Origin: Acidobacteriota bacterium
GTDB lineage: Bacteria > Acidobacteriota > Blastocatellia > RBC074
Assembly (NCBI GenBank): GCA_016196035.1
Contig: JACPYM010000065.1
Coordinates: forward strand, 1 to 64,000
Direction of reading: 5' to 3'
DNA length: 64,000 nucleotides
Part shown: piece by piece, positions 47,616 through 57,422 of the stretch
Layout of the letters: the number at the start of each line of letters is the position of its first letter
How positions within the stretch are numbered: the stretch's first letter is position 1
The notes under the pieces: generated by a model
What the model saw: the letters and a program-made list of their open reading frames with translations, nothing else
Told to the model about the DNA's origin: nothing
Databases searched by the model: none
Position numbers and translations under genes: made by a program

Positions 47616-48326
47616 CTACTGTCGTTCGTTGCGTGGCGCTTCGCGGGCAGTTTCAAGCGCGGGCAGGCTGACGGGGCGTTCAAAGCGCACGCGCAGGACG
47701 GTGCCAGGCGCGAGTTTGATGTCGTTGCCTTTGCTCATCAGCACGCCGCCCAGCGCGCCGACACCGGCGCCACCCAAGACGCCGCCCAGCCCGCCGATGG
47801 CCCCGCCAATGGCCCCGCCAATGCCGCCCATTGTGCCGGCGTTGCGGCCCGTGCGACCGCCGCTGTGACCGCCGCCGACTTTGCCCTCTTCATCTTTCGA
47901 TTTGTACTTTTCGTCGTTGGCGTAATCGTCAATGGCGGTGACGATGGTCGAGACTTTTTCGACGCCGTAAGACATGCGCATCTGCTCGAAGGTGATGGTA
48001 ATGGTCGCCTGGCGTTGCGGGCGTTTGGCGGCTTGCACCTGTGTGACGCGCCCGATGAACTCAGTGCCGCGCGGGATGGCGACACGGCCATCGCTGGAAC
48101 GCACGCTTTCGTAAAGCACACCGATGACTTCGTCGCCGACTTCACTAATCTTGGAACTGAGTTGCGATTGCAGCGAAATGCGCGCGGTTGTGCCTTCACT
48201 GATGGTGATGTTGTGGGTTGTATTGGCCTCGTCGCTTTTGGTTTCCGGTGTCGTTTGAGCGCGCGCGACACCGCTCAAGCTGAGTAACATCCCGGTCACC
48301 AGCGCACATAGGAATTGACGATTCAT
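47616..48326 (-). CDS. exported protein with glycine-zipper segment
   Basis: 236 residues with a signal peptide (LCALVTGMLLSLSGVARA). A beta-rich central domain covers about 35-125 (ITISEGTTARISLQSQLSSKI, RVAIPRGTEFIGRVTQVQ). A striking glycine-zipper follows (GGIGGAIGGAIGGLGGVLGGAGVGALGG), then LAPGTVLRVRFERPV. The build is like TrbI/VirB10-type beta barrels or conserved secreted proteins of Acidobacteriota. GGAGGTAATA stands directly in front of the ATG at 48326. It may be inserted into a membrane; function unknown. Confidence 0.7.
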   Translation of the reverse strand: MNRQFLCALVTGMLLSLSGVARAQTTPETKSDEANTTHNITISEGTTARISLQSQLSSKISEVGDEVIGVLYESVRSSDGRVAIPRGTEFIGRVTQVQAAKRPQRQATITITFEQMRMSYGVEKVSTIVTAIDDYANDEKYKSKDEEGKVGGGHSGGRTGRNAGTMGGIGGAIGGAIGGLGGVLGGAGVGALGGVLMSKGNDIKLAPGTVLRVRFERPVSLPALETAREAPRNERQ

Positions 48327-48473
48327 TATTACCTCCAAACGCTAAATCAATGGTTCATCTTGCTGCAGGAAAAGGGTTGCGCGAAGTATAGCACACGCCG
48401 CTTTGAACGCCGCCGCGACAATGTTTTGCGCGTCTGTTGCAGGGTTTTGCGTTAAGTTTCGCCAAGGAGCCGC

Positions 48474-48773
48474 TTATTTGCGCCGCCGAATGTCGCCGCG
48501 CATGACTTCGCCGATGTCTGTGTCGCGCGTGCGCTCGCGATGGTGATTGGCTTCTTCAAGTTCACTGGCGCCGGTGGCCCGGCGTAACAGCCGCAACGCT
48601 CCGTCGCGCGCTTTTTTGACCTCGCGCCGCCCGTCTTCAAATTGAATCTCGAGGGCTTGGCCGCCTTCCAGCACGCGCAGCACTTCGCCGTAAGCCATGC
48701 CATTGCCAAAGGCGTAGGAGATTTCATCGCCCACGCCGAACGTGATTGTCTTTGCTTTATTCGATGCAACCAT
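48474..48773 (-). CDS. small basic protein with SH3/KOW-like fold
   Basis: About 99 residues: an N-terminal beta pattern FGVGDEISYAFGNGMAYGEVLRVLEGGQALEIQFEDGRREVKK of the SH3-like kind, and a charged Arg/Glu tail. No signal peptide. AGGAG lies in front of two adjacent ATGs, of which I use the second. I do not know the function; binding to RNA or another protein is possible but unproven. Confidence 0.6.
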   Translation of the reverse strand: MVASNKAKTITFGVGDEISYAFGNGMAYGEVLRVLEGGQALEIQFEDGRREVKKARDGALRLLRRATGASELEEANHHRERTRDTDIGEVMRGDIRRRK

Positions 48774-48859
48774 CATTTACTCCTGAGATAAGTCCTGAAG
48801 TTGAGAGCAACCGACGGAGCAGCTAGACGTAACTGCCGTCATTCACTTGATAACATTTT

Positions 48860-49942
48860 TCATTGCCAACGGAAAATGCGCAGCGCGATGGCAAAGGTCA
48901 CCATCGCCCAAGCAGCCAGGATGCCAATTTCCAAAGTGGTTGCCGAAAGCGGCGCTCCCTCGTTCATGACAGCGCGCAACGAGTCATTCATGGCCGTCAA
49001 GGGCAGCGCTTTGATAAACGGCTGGGCGAAATCCGGAAAGCGCGTAGCTGAAAAGAAGGTGCCGGACAAAATCCACATCGGCAGAATCACCAGATTCATC
49101 AATCCGCCCGCCGCCTCTAGCGTTTTGGTGCGCGCGGCAACTAATAATCCCAAACCAGCAGAGGTCAGTGAACCGAGCACCGCGAGCAAGCCGAAGGTCA
49201 GCCAGGAACCGTGCATGCGGACGCCAAAAACCAAGTAAGCAAAGCCCAGCAGCACGATGAGTTCAGGCCCTAAGAAAAGCAAGCGCGAGAGCATGAATGA
49301 CAACAAGTATTGCCAGCGTCGCATCGGCGTGGCCGACAATTGCTTGAGCAATTTTTCGGTACGCGCCAGCACGATGGCAAACCCGAAACCCCAGAGGCCG
49401 CTGCTCAGCAAATTCATGCCAATCAAGCCGGGCACCAGAAAATCAATGTAACGCGCGCCCGGTTCAGTGAAGGTCGCCTCTTTGACGCTGGCGACATCGG
49501 CGCGTCCGGCGGCGCGTTGCAGCACATCGTTGACCAACAAACGAGTGCTGCGGCTTTCGGGGCGTGTCGGGTCGAATTGATATTCAAAGGCTGTTTCGGA
49601 ACTCGCGCGCACAATGAGTGCGACCTTACCGCTGCGTAAGGCTTGATGCGCGGCTGCCGGTGACATCAACACGCCATCCAATTCGGGCGCCCGTGAGAGC
49701 GTGGCGGCGAGATTGGGGGCATTGGGCGCCGCGTTTTCCACCGCCACGCGCGTTTTGGTCGGCGCGGTGTTGCGAAAGGCGATGCCCAAGGCGCAGGCCA
49801 TCAGGATGGGGAAGACGAACGTCCAGAAGAGCGCTTCGGGCGTGCGCACAAGTTCCCGCAGCCGCATCAGCGTTAATTCAGACAGCGATTGCCAGGCCGC
49901 TGTTGGTTGGTTTTGCTCAGACGAATTTGCCGCGTTGCTCAT
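48860..49942 (-). CDS. ABC-2 type transporter permease (YbhR/YhhJ-like)
   Basis: 360 residues: a first helix near residue 41 (ALFWTFVFPILMACALGIAF), a large periplasmic loop of about 130 residues with the VAVENAAPNAPN region, and then five helices. The ABC-2 motif is ALPLTAMNDSLRAVM. Its ATPase gene is 40 nt upstream. Probably an exporter for drugs or lipids; substrate unknown. Confidence 0.88.
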   Translation of the reverse strand: MSNAANSSEQNQPTAAWQSLSELTLMRLRELVRTPEALFWTFVFPILMACALGIAFRNTAPTKTRVAVENAAPNAPNLAATLSRAPELDGVLMSPAAAHQALRSGKVALIVRASSETAFEYQFDPTRPESRSTRLLVNDVLQRAAGRADVASVKEATFTEPGARYIDFLVPGLIGMNLLSSGLWGFGFAIVLARTEKLLKQLSATPMRRWQYLLSFMLSRLLFLGPELIVLLGFAYLVFGVRMHGSWLTFGLLAVLGSLTSAGLGLLVAARTKTLEAAGGLMNLVILPMWILSGTFFSATRFPDFAQPFIKALPLTAMNDSLRAVMNEGAPLSATTLEIGILAAWAMVTFAIALRIFRWQ

Positions 49943-49982
49943 AGGTGGTCGTATTCAAAGGAAAGGACAGTGTGGATGCCGC

Positions 49983-50963
49983 TTATTCTTCACGCAACTG
50001 TCTGCCGGTCAGGTTGACGAAGACATCTTCGAGCGTCGCCTGATGCGTGGTGAGTTGATTGAGTGTGACTTGCTGCCGGCTGAGTTCCGCCAACAGGGCC
50101 GGCAGCGCTACGCCAATGTCAGAAACGCTCAGCGCATAGCTTTGCTTTTGCTCACGGGGCTTTTGCTCACGGGGTTTTTGCTCACGTGTACCGCTAATGC
50201 CGGGTAACTGGGCCAGCGGAGTGGCGTCGAAATGATCTTCCGCGCCCGTGATCGTGAATTCGATAATCTGATCCGCGCCCAACGAGGCAATCAATTCGGC
50301 GGGCGTGCCCAACGCGATGACGCGCCCGTGATCCATGATCGCCAAGCGATCACACAAACGCGCGGCCTCTTCCATGTAATGCGTCGTGATTAACACCGTC
50401 CCGCCTTCAGCGCGAAAGCGTTCGACCACTTCCCACATTTGCAAGCGCGCCTGCGGGTCAAGCCCGGTGGTTGGTTCGTCGAGAAACAGGATGTCTGGCG
50501 CGCTGACCAGGGCGCAGGCGACGGCTAGGCGCTGGCGTTGGCCGCCGGAAAGTTTGGCGACGCGCGCGTGGCGTTTTTCTTCCAGCGAGACCAGACTGAT
50601 GACGTGATCGAGCGTATGGCCGTGCCGGTAAAAGCTGCGGAAGAGCCGGATAGTTTCTTCGACGCTGAGTTTGTCGGGCAGCTTGGTTTGTTGCAACTGC
50701 ACACCGATGCGTTCGCGGATGGCGCGTTCGTCGTGACCGCCCCAATGCAAGCCGAGCAATTCGGCAGTGCCGCTATCCGCCTGGTTCAACCCTTCCAGGA
50801 TTTCGACCGTCGTCGTTTTGCCCGCGCCGTTCGGGCCTAAGAGGCCGAAGCATTCGCCGACGTACACAGCCAGATCGAGGCCGTTGAGGGCCGTGACATC
50901 GTTGTATTTTTTGACCAGGGCGCTGCAACGAAGCGCCAGCCGCGCATTTTCACTTGGCATCAT
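49983..50963 (-). CDS. ABC transporter ATP-binding protein (CcmA/YbhF-like)
   Basis: 326 residues. Walker A GPNGAGKTTTVE, signature LSGGQRQR, Walker B ILFLDEPTTGLDPQARL, and then VLITTHYMEEA. After the ATPase core there is a C-terminal domain of about 100 residues (DUF4162-like) into which a 15-bp tandem repeat (50146-50186) inserts REQKP units. It is followed by its permease gene; a phosphatase gene ends 6 nt upstream. Confidence 0.9.
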   Translation of the reverse strand: MMPSENARLALRCSALVKKYNDVTALNGLDLAVYVGECFGLLGPNGAGKTTTVEILEGLNQADSGTAELLGLHWGGHDERAIRERIGVQLQQTKLPDKLSVEETIRLFRSFYRHGHTLDHVISLVSLEEKRHARVAKLSGGQRQRLAVACALVSAPDILFLDEPTTGLDPQARLQMWEVVERFRAEGGTVLITTHYMEEAARLCDRLAIMDHGRVIALGTPAELIASLGADQIIEFTITGAEDHFDATPLAQLPGISGTREQKPREQKPREQKQSYALSVSDIGVALPALLAELSRQQVTLNQLTTHQATLEDVFVNLTGRQLREE

Positions 50964-50969
50964 GATGGT

Positions 50970-51689
50970 TCAACGGTAGGTGATTAACGCCGGATCGTCC
51001 AGGTGCGGCAGGGCATTGAATGAATCGAAGGCGAGCCGGTCGCGGCTAAACGTGAATTCGGTCAGAGAGCAGTTGCGCACGCGCCAATTGATTTCCAGGG
51101 CTTTTGCTTCCGGTGCATGCAAAGCGGTTTGCACCGCGAGGCCAATGACACCGCCCGAAGTGAAAACGGCGATGCGGCGGCCACTGCCTTCTTTTGACAT
51201 AATCTGTTTGAGCGCGCCACGCACACGTTCGCGAAATGACGCCCAATGTTCGACGCCCTCAGCTTCAAACTCGCCCTTTAGCCAGCAAGTGGTGGCGGCT
51301 TCAAACATCTTTTGGAAGTAACGATTGCGCTCGGGGCTGTGGCGATGTTGCTGGAAGGCTTCCAGTAAGACGCGGAATTGCGCGTCACGTTCAGCCAGGG
51401 CCGGCGCGAACTGTTGCCACAAGCCGCTGGCATCGTATTCATTCAACGCCGGCAGGCTCTGCAACGCGGGCCATGCGCGTCCGTCGGCGGCAAAGCCTGC
51501 GCCAATGATTTCAGCCGTGCGGCGCTGTCGCACCAACGTGCCGCAATAGGCTTCGTCAAAACCAACGTTGTGCCGCAGCCAATATGCGCCGAGCGCACGC
51601 GCCTGCTGTTCGCCAATTTCAGTCAACCGGTCAGAGTCTTGTTCAAAGGCGCGCGCTTGGCCGTGACGGATGAGTGTGAGTTGTCCCAT
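50970..51689 (-). CDS. histidine phosphatase family protein
   Basis: 239 residues. The catalytic motif RHGQAR is at about 8-13 with LTEIGEQQARALG behind it. The second His lies in VFTSGGVIGLAVQ... only loosely, since the canonical GH is replaced by SGG, and the assignment of that half is weaker. The family comprises phosphoglycerate-mutase-like phosphatases with diverse substrates. It is encoded directly before the ABC exporter genes and may share the transcript. Confidence 0.8.
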   Translation of the reverse strand: MGQLTLIRHGQARAFEQDSDRLTEIGEQQARALGAYWLRHNVGFDEAYCGTLVRQRRTAEIIGAGFAADGRAWPALQSLPALNEYDASGLWQQFAPALAERDAQFRVLLEAFQQHRHSPERNRYFQKMFEAATTCWLKGEFEAEGVEHWASFRERVRGALKQIMSKEGSGRRIAVFTSGGVIGLAVQTALHAPEAKALEINWRVRNCSLTEFTFSRDRLAFDSFNALPHLDDPALITYR

Positions 51690-51694
51690 AGCTT

Positions 51695-51764
51695 GAATGC
51701 GGAATGCGGAATGCGGAATGCGGAGCCGCGGGAACTTTCATTCCGCATTCCGCACTCCGCATTC
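51695..51764. repeat. inverted heptanucleotide arrays (GAATGCG)
   Basis: Four GAATGCG units (51695-51722) and, after 16 nt, the complementary CATTCCG-type units (51739-51764, with one CACTCCG). The hairpin would have a stem of about 25 bp. It occupies the 73-nt gap between the SDR and phosphatase genes, both on the minus strand. Confidence 0.92.
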
Positions 51765-52533
51765 AGGAAAGATTTGCTTGGAGCTTGCGCATCCCGCGCA
51801 ACCAGCGGTCGTAATCGCCCGCTTTGCGTTTGATGTACTCGGCTACTTCAGGATGTGGCAGAATCAGAAACTGTTCGGAGGCGAGTCCCTGCACAACAAC
51901 TTCAGCGAGAGCCGCCGGTTCTATCGCTGATTCGCGCAGGAAATTGGTGATGCCGTGGAATTCATCGCCTTCCAACATGCGTGTGCGCACGCCTTGCGGG
52001 CACAGGCACGAAACCTTGATCCCACGGTCGCCATACGTGATCGCCAGCCATTCGGCGAATGAAACCGCCGCGTGTTTGGTAACGGCATAAGGAGCCGCGC
52101 CAATTTGCGAGAGGAGGCCCGCCGCCGAGGCCGTGTTGAGCAGATAGCCTGCACCGCGTTCCAGCATCTGCGGCAGCACGGCGCGCGCGGCGTAAACGTG
52201 TGCCATCAGGTTGATTTCCCAAATCTGCTGCCAGGCTTCATTCGAGGCTTCAATGCCGCCGGGCGGGCCGCCGATGCCAGCGTTGGAACAGAAGAGATCA
52301 ATCGGACCATAGGCGGCATTGGCCTGTTGCACGAGGTTGATGAGATCGGATTCTTTGCCGACATCCGTGCCCACGGCCAGCGCGCCAATTTCCGCCGCCA
52401 GCGTTTGCGCCTTTTCGGCTTCAAGATCGGCAACGACCACGCGCGCGCCTTCTTGGGCAAAGCGGCGACAGAGCGCGGCGCCAATGCCATTGGCGCCGCC
52501 GGTGACAACCGCGACTTTATCTTTCAGGTTCAT
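51763..52533 (-). CDS. short-chain dehydrogenase/reductase (SDR)
   Basis: 256 residues. NAD(P) motif [19 protein letters not shown]-equivalent CSNAGIGG, the active Ser in LNTASAA and the YxxxK in YAVTKHA. The C-terminus contains a SLCPQGVRT-like region ([13 protein letters not shown]). Its start codon overlaps the stop of the acyl-CoA dehydrogenase gene (ATGA), so the two are translationally coupled. The pair suggests beta-oxidation or branched-chain acyl metabolism. Substrate unknown. Confidence 0.9.
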   Translation of the reverse strand: MNLKDKVAVVTGGANGIGAALCRRFAQEGARVVVADLEAEKAQTLAAEIGALAVGTDVGKESDLINLVQQANAAYGPIDLFCSNAGIGGPPGGIEASNEAWQQIWEINLMAHVYAARAVLPQMLERGAGYLLNTASAAGLLSQIGAAPYAVTKHAAVSFAEWLAITYGDRGIKVSCLCPQGVRTRMLEGDEFHGITNFLRESAIEPAALAEVVVQGLASEQFLILPHPEVAEYIKRKAGDYDRWLRGMRKLQANLS

Positions 52534-53759
52534 TCGTATTTCCTCAATTCAATTTTGGCAATCGCTTCGCGATGCACTTCGTCAGGGCCGTCCGCGAGCC
52601 TGAGTGTGCGCGAGTTGGCCCAAGCACCCGCCAAATTGAAATCGCCACTGACGCCGCCGCCGCCATGCGCCTGGATGGCGCGGTCAATGACCTTCAGTGC
52701 CACGTTGGGGGCGAGCACTTTGATCATAGCAATCTCAGCCGCCGCGACTTTGTTGCCCACCGTGTCCATCATATAGGCCGCTTTCAAGGTCAGCAGGCGA
52801 GCCTGTTCAATCTCGATGCGCGAGGTGGCGATGTCGGCGCGAATGGTGCCTTGTTCGGCGAGCGTTTTGCCGAAGGCGACCCGCTGTTTGACGCGCTTGC
52901 ACATGGATTCGAGCGCGCGCTCGGCCACGCCAATCAGGCGCATACAATGATGAATGCGGCCAGGGCCTAGACGCCCCTGCGCGATTTCAAAGCCGCGCCC
53001 TTCGCCGAGCAGCAAGTAGGAAGCTGGCACGCGCACATTTTCAAAAAGCGTTTCAGCATGGCCATGTGGTGCGTGATCATAGCCGAAGACGGAAAGCATA
53101 CGTTTGATCGTGACGCCGGGCGCATCCATCGGCACCAGGATCATGGATTGCTGTTTATGGCGCGGCGCTGAAGGATCGGTTTTGCCCATAAAGATGGCGA
53201 TCTTGCAACGCGGATCACCCGCGCCCGAAGTCCACCACTTGCGGCCATTGATGACGTAATGATCGCCATCCCGCACAATGCTGGACTGGATGTTGGTGGC
53301 ATCGGATGAGGCGACCTCGGGTTCGGTCATCGCGAAACATGAACGAATCTCGCCCTCAAGCAGCGGCGTCAGCCATTGGCGCTTTTGCTCTTCGGTGCCG
53401 TAACGCGCCAGCACTTCCATATTGCCCGTGTCGGGAGCGGAGCAGTTAAAAACCTCGGCGGCCATCGGCGAGCGGCCCATGATTTCGCACAGGGGAGCGT
53501 ATTCCAGGTTGGTCAACCCGCCGCCGTACTTGCCCGCAGGGTCGGATTCGTGTGGTAAGAAAAGATTCCAGAGGCCTTCCGCGTGGGCTTTCGGTTTCAG
53601 ATCTTCGATGATTTGGACAGGCGACCAGCGCTTGCCCAGGCGGGTGTTTTCTTCGATCTGTTCGGCGAAAAGATTTTCATTGGGGTAGATATACTCATCC
53701 ATGAAAGCGTTGAGCTTCTGTTGCAGGTATTTGACCTTCTCGGAATACTCGAAATGCAT
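52530..53759 (-). CDS. acyl-CoA dehydrogenase family protein
   Basis: 409 residues, the family length. FAD/substrate signatures are [40 protein letters not shown] and [24 protein letters not shown]. The C-terminal helical domain has [17 protein letters not shown], the place where the catalytic Glu is usually close by. It resembles ACAD10/11-like enzymes. The frame reaches 53888, but the ATG at 53759 ([13 protein letters not shown]) is the natural start. It couples to the SDR gene. Confidence 0.9.
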   Translation of the reverse strand: MHFEYSEKVKYLQQKLNAFMDEYIYPNENLFAEQIEENTRLGKRWSPVQIIEDLKPKAHAEGLWNLFLPHESDPAGKYGGGLTNLEYAPLCEIMGRSPMAAEVFNCSAPDTGNMEVLARYGTEEQKRQWLTPLLEGEIRSCFAMTEPEVASSDATNIQSSIVRDGDHYVINGRKWWTSGAGDPRCKIAIFMGKTDPSAPRHKQQSMILVPMDAPGVTIKRMLSVFGYDHAPHGHAETLFENVRVPASYLLLGEGRGFEIAQGRLGPGRIHHCMRLIGVAERALESMCKRVKQRVAFGKTLAEQGTIRADIATSRIEIEQARLLTLKAAYMMDTVGNKVAAAEIAMIKVLAPNVALKVIDRAIQAHGGGGVSGDFNLAGAWANSRTLRLADGPDEVHREAIAKIELRKYE

Positions 53760-53942
53760 AGCCGGGTTCCTTTCGGGTTGACCACTGGGTTTGACCACCA
53801 AGTATGAATTGATGACGTAGATTTTTGGATATTGCTTTGAGCGTGGGGCGAGTGTAACTGAATCGCTCTGACGCGCCAAGCAAACCAATTGAAGCGAACG
53901 TATCTTTTCTTTCTTGAGCGGTTGCGCCTATATTGATGCGCT

Positions 53943-54686
53943 ATGCCGACGCACAACATCTATTCCGATTACGACAGCTTTGCCTGGTTTTACAATCGTT
54001 ACTGGGGCGAAGAGTTCAGCCGTCCGGCCTTGGTGATCTTCAACATACTGCTGTTCCCACACTTGCCATCAGGCTGCCGCGTGCTGGATTTGTGTTGCGG
54101 GACGGGGCAATTGGCTGCCGGTTTGTGCGAGCGAGGTTATCAAGTGACGGGCCTGGATGGTTCGACGGCAATGTTGGAACTGGCGCGCCAGAATGCTCCG
54201 GCAGCCGAATTTGTGCACGCCGATGCGCGGTCTTTTAGACTGCCAAGGCGCTTTCAAGCTGTGCTCTCAGCCTTTGATAGTTTGAACCATCTGATGGAAT
54301 TCCAGGAATTGGTGCAGGTCTTCCGTAACGTTCACCAAGCCCTGGGTGAAGACGGCGTCTTTCTCTTCGATTTGAATATGGAAGACGAATCTGAACTTTT
54401 TGGTCAAACACTGGATATGGTGAGCGACGATCATGTCTGTTTGGTACGCGGAATCTATGACGCTGAAACGAAATTGAAGCGGTATGAAGTCACAATGTTC
54501 AGATTGCTGGCGGGGTTATGGCAACGGAGTGATGTGACGTTACACCAACGATACTATGCTGAAACAGAAGTGCTGGCGGCGTTGGCGGAAGCAGGCTTTC
54601 GGCACGTCAAAACTTATGATGCGCGGCGCGAATTTGGAATGACGCTGAGTGATGGGCGGATGTTCTATCTGGCACGGAAGGAATGA
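53943..54686 (+). CDS. class I SAM-dependent methyltransferase
   Basis: 247 residues. Motif [17 protein letters not shown] near residue 45, [14 protein letters not shown], and [14 protein letters not shown] at motif II/III. The N-terminal [13 protein letters not shown] is typical of small-molecule methyltransferases (methyltransferase-25 type). Substrate unknown. It is divergent from acyl-CoA dehydrogenase and convergent with the lectin-domain gene. A perfect 9-bp hairpin starts at its stop codon. Confidence 0.88.
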   Translation: MPTHNIYSDYDSFAWFYNRYWGEEFSRPALVIFNILLFPHLPSGCRVLDLCCGTGQLAAGLCERGYQVTGLDGSTAMLELARQNAPAAEFVHADARSFRLPRRFQAVLSAFDSLNHLMEFQELVQVFRNVHQALGEDGVFLFDLNMEDESELFGQTLDMVSDDHVCLVRGIYDAETKLKRYEVTMFRLLAGLWQRSDVTLHQRYYAETEVLAALAEAGFRHVKTYDARREFGMTLSDGRMFYLARKE

Positions 54687-54718
54687 GCGGAGCAAGCTGA
54701 GCGCTCTTACTCCGCTCA
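54684..54718. terminator. hairpin between convergent genes
   Basis: TGAGCGGAG (54684-54692) and CTCCGCTCA (54710-54718) form a perfect 9-bp stem with a 17-nt loop. The stem starts with the TGA stop of the methyltransferase. It can fold on transcripts from both sides; without a T-run, termination is inferred. Confidence 0.6.
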
Positions 54719-54725
54719 GGCTGGC

Positions 54726-55547
54726 TCATTTATTGAACACCTTTACTTTTGCGATAAAAGAGCCGTTGTTGTCTTTGAGATTGCCCTCGTTGACGCTGAG
54801 AAATAGCACGCCGCTGTGGGTGGCCGTAAATTCTCCATTCGTGCCGAGGAAGACAAAGTCATCGTTATCATCCCCGACGACCGCGATTAGCGCCCCAGTC
54901 GGACGGTTGAGCATCAGTTTACGACTGTCATTGAGCGCGATGCCATTCGGAGTGGCCCGCTGATTATTTCCCAGATCAACTTCACCGGAAGCATTCACCA
55001 CGACACGTTGCCCGCGCTGCACTCTGACCTCAGTGCTCGTCCAGTCCGCCGCCGCCGCGATACTGATTGTTTTATCCGCCAGTAAGCCGGCTGTTTCGCC
55101 AAGCGCTGCGGTGTTGATCTCACCAGTATTCGTGACAGGCGGTTTGGCTATTGCGACAGGTTCTTTCGCTTCCGGATCCGGGCGCACGATCGGTTGCTGG
55201 ACGGGCTGCGATTCATACCGCGGTTTTTCACTGCGACTGGATGGGCCTTCGGGATTGCCAGGATTCGTCATCGCACGCGGCGCGCCAATATCGCTGGCGT
55301 CGAATTCAACACTCTCTATCTCATCTACGGGAATGACATGCTGAGAAGAAGATGATCCGACGTAAATGGTGATGGTGAATTTGCGTTGGCTATAGCCGGT
55401 AACTTTGCCCTTATAGACACTGCCATCCTTCATTTTGATTGTGTCAGCGTAAGCAACCGTTGTTAGCAGAACCAATAAGGTGGCACAAAAACTCAGCCAA
55501 AAACAGAGACGGAATGGGGTTCTTTTATTATTCACTCTTGCCTCCAA
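54726..55547 (-). CDS. exported protein with PA-IL (LecA)-like lectin domain
   Basis: 273 residues. A signal peptide at about 10-35 is followed by a short LSm/SH3-like strand set (TIKMKDGSVYKGKVTGYSQRKF). A Pro-rich linker follows, and from about 150 a LecA-like galactose-binding domain (STEVRVQRGQRVVVNASGEVDLGNN, PTGALIAVVGDDNDDFVFLG, GVLFLSVNEGNLKDNNGSF). The Asn/Asp-rich loops are where LecA binds calcium and sugar. Probably at the cell surface or in the periplasm; the sugar is unknown. The first ATG at 55547 lies close to a run of basic residues and a later start is possible. Confidence 0.78.
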   Translation of the reverse strand: MEARVNNKRTPFRLCFWLSFCATLLVLLTTVAYADTIKMKDGSVYKGKVTGYSQRKFTITIYVGSSSSQHVIPVDEIESVEFDASDIGAPRAMTNPGNPEGPSSRSEKPRYESQPVQQPIVRPDPEAKEPVAIAKPPVTNTGEINTAALGETAGLLADKTISIAAAADWTSTEVRVQRGQRVVVNASGEVDLGNNQRATPNGIALNDSRKLMLNRPTGALIAVVGDDNDDFVFLGTNGEFTATHSGVLFLSVNEGNLKDNNGSFIAKVKVFNK

Positions 55548-55694
55548 CTGGAGAAATGGATTAACAGGTATTCAAGTTGTTTGGGGGGAAACGGCGGGCA
55601 GCTTAGCATAAATCCTTTAGTAATTGCAGCCATTGCCCCTGGCTATCCGGTGAACATGGTTTGGGAAAAAGTTGTAGCGAGAAAATAAAGCGGC

Positions 55695-55723
55695 TTGACT
55701 CACCTTATTTGGCCGAATATACT
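55695..55723 (+). promoter_or_regulatory. near-consensus sigma-70 promoter
   Basis: TTGACT at 55695-55700 and TATACT at 55718-55723 with a 17-nt spacer: five of six matches in each box and ideal spacing. There is no protein gene downstream on this strand; the promoter points at the predicted RNA ending in the terminator at 55940-55980. Confidence 0.75.
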
Positions 55724-55729
55724 CGCCGT

Positions 55730-55980
<251 letters not shown>

Positions 55981-56070
55981 GGTTTTGCGGTAAAGCAAAA
56001 TCCTCACCAGCAAAACAAAAGACCTGCTTATCTGGCAGGCCTTGGTCAAATACTGGTTGTGCCAAACGCT

Positions 56071-57273
56071 CTACTGTTTTGTCGTAGTGCCGGGCTTTTT
56101 TACTGGCATTTCTTTTTCACCATTACTCGGCTCCTCTTTGGGCGCGCGGTAACCATCCCGTGTGCGAACCGTCAATCCCGATGTGCCGACACTCACAAGG
56201 ATAGAGCGATACTTGCCATCGCGCTGATCATTGGAGGAGATATAGCCCAATGTGTAGAGATTGCGTAATTCATTGGCAATCAAAGTGAACGAAAGACTCG
56301 TGTTCTCGATACTGTCGGCCCTGAGATGACGCGCGCCAGATACCTTTGTTAGCAGTTGCAGGTAATCGTTGGCAATCAAATACCTGTCGCGCTCATGCGA
56401 GGGATTTTGGCCACTGATCACGTTTGATTGCGGTTCAAGGTCAAGAGGCTTCGCGCTAATCGCGGCATCGAATTGTAGCGGCATAGCACGTCGTTCAAAG
56501 GCACGTTGCTTGTTGTCTTCAAACCTGGGCGAAAACAAAGCGTTTCCGTTATTCGGTAAAAAGATAGGGCGCATAACGGGCGCGCCTTCGTTACGGGTTT
56601 CATACTGAATGGCATAGCTAATGATGCCAGACCCGGCAATCAAATCAATTGTACTTTCAAAAGTGGCTTGTTTACTGGCGGTGTCTACGCCATCGGTTAG
56701 CACCACAATCGCTTTGCGTCCTTGTACTTTGGCTAGCTTTTCCGTGACGGCGAATTGGATAGCGTCATAAAGCCGCGTGGAATAGCCTGTCTTGGCGGCT
56801 TTGATGGCTTTTCTGAGCGTACTTACATCGCCTGTAAAATCACTGATGACGTTAATCTTGTCATCAAAGGTCAGGACCATTACGCGGTCACGCGGTTGCA
56901 ATTGTTTGATGAAGTTCTCAGCCGCCTTTTGAATCGCACCTAACTTGCGGACAGTGCTGCGGCTCGTGTCAATCAGCAGCACCACGCTGAAAGGAGTCTC
57001 AGAGGCTGAGAAATCATCCACTTTTTGCTCCTTGCCATCCTCTCTCACGCTGAATTGGTCCTTGTTGAGACCTGTGACAATACGTCCATAGCGGTCAGAC
57101 ACAATGACGGGCACCGTCACATAAGTAGAGGGAATCACGAGGATCGAAGGATCCTGTTTTTGCTGTTCCTGCGGCTTACCGGGAGGCTGGGTTTGCGTTT
57201 GCCCGGCCACTTCGTGCACAACGATCAAAGCGCAGAGCGTAAAGAGTAGAATTTTCGAGTAATGATTTCGCAT
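56071..57273 (-). CDS. secreted VWFA-domain protein (acidobacterial type), second member
   Basis: 400 residues with a signal peptide (KILLFTLCALIVVHEVAGQ). A beta domain follows with VTVPVIVSDRYGRIVTGLNKDQFSVREDGKEQ, then a VWA domain from about 92. The MIDAS is DTSRST, one residue off the usual DxSxS spacing only in its middle position. TGYSTRLYDAI and VVLTDGVDTASK follow. The C-terminus (ELRNLYTLGYISSNDQRDGKYRSILVSV) is the same as in the VWFA protein at 14341-15459. The 57285 ATG would only add MAGC. A partner protein is not evident. Confidence 0.87.
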   Translation of the reverse strand: MRNHYSKILLFTLCALIVVHEVAGQTQTQPPGKPQEQQKQDPSILVIPSTYVTVPVIVSDRYGRIVTGLNKDQFSVREDGKEQKVDDFSASETPFSVVLLIDTSRSTVRKLGAIQKAAENFIKQLQPRDRVMVLTFDDKINVISDFTGDVSTLRKAIKAAKTGYSTRLYDAIQFAVTEKLAKVQGRKAIVVLTDGVDTASKQATFESTIDLIAGSGIISYAIQYETRNEGAPVMRPIFLPNNGNALFSPRFEDNKQRAFERRAMPLQFDAAISAKPLDLEPQSNVISGQNPSHERDRYLIANDYLQLLTKVSGARHLRADSIENTSLSFTLIANELRNLYTLGYISSNDQRDGKYRSILVSVGTSGLTVRTRDGYRAPKEEPSNGEKEMPVKKPGTTTKQ

Positions 57274-57422
57274 ACATCCCGCCAATGAAAGTGAATCTTC
57301 AAAAAGTGCGGGGATTTTACTTTACAGTTCGATTGGACGCAAAAGCGCCAAACTAAAATGACTGAACGCCGGGCAGTCAAGTCCTTGCGCATGAGCCAAA
57401 GCAAGCGGATGTAGAGTCGCTG

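Noticed and set aside
50146-50186. 15-bp tandem repeat in the ABC ATPase gene
   Set aside because: An in-frame coding repeat (REQKP) in a variable C-terminal region; unit length is not seven and it does not look like a dispersed element.
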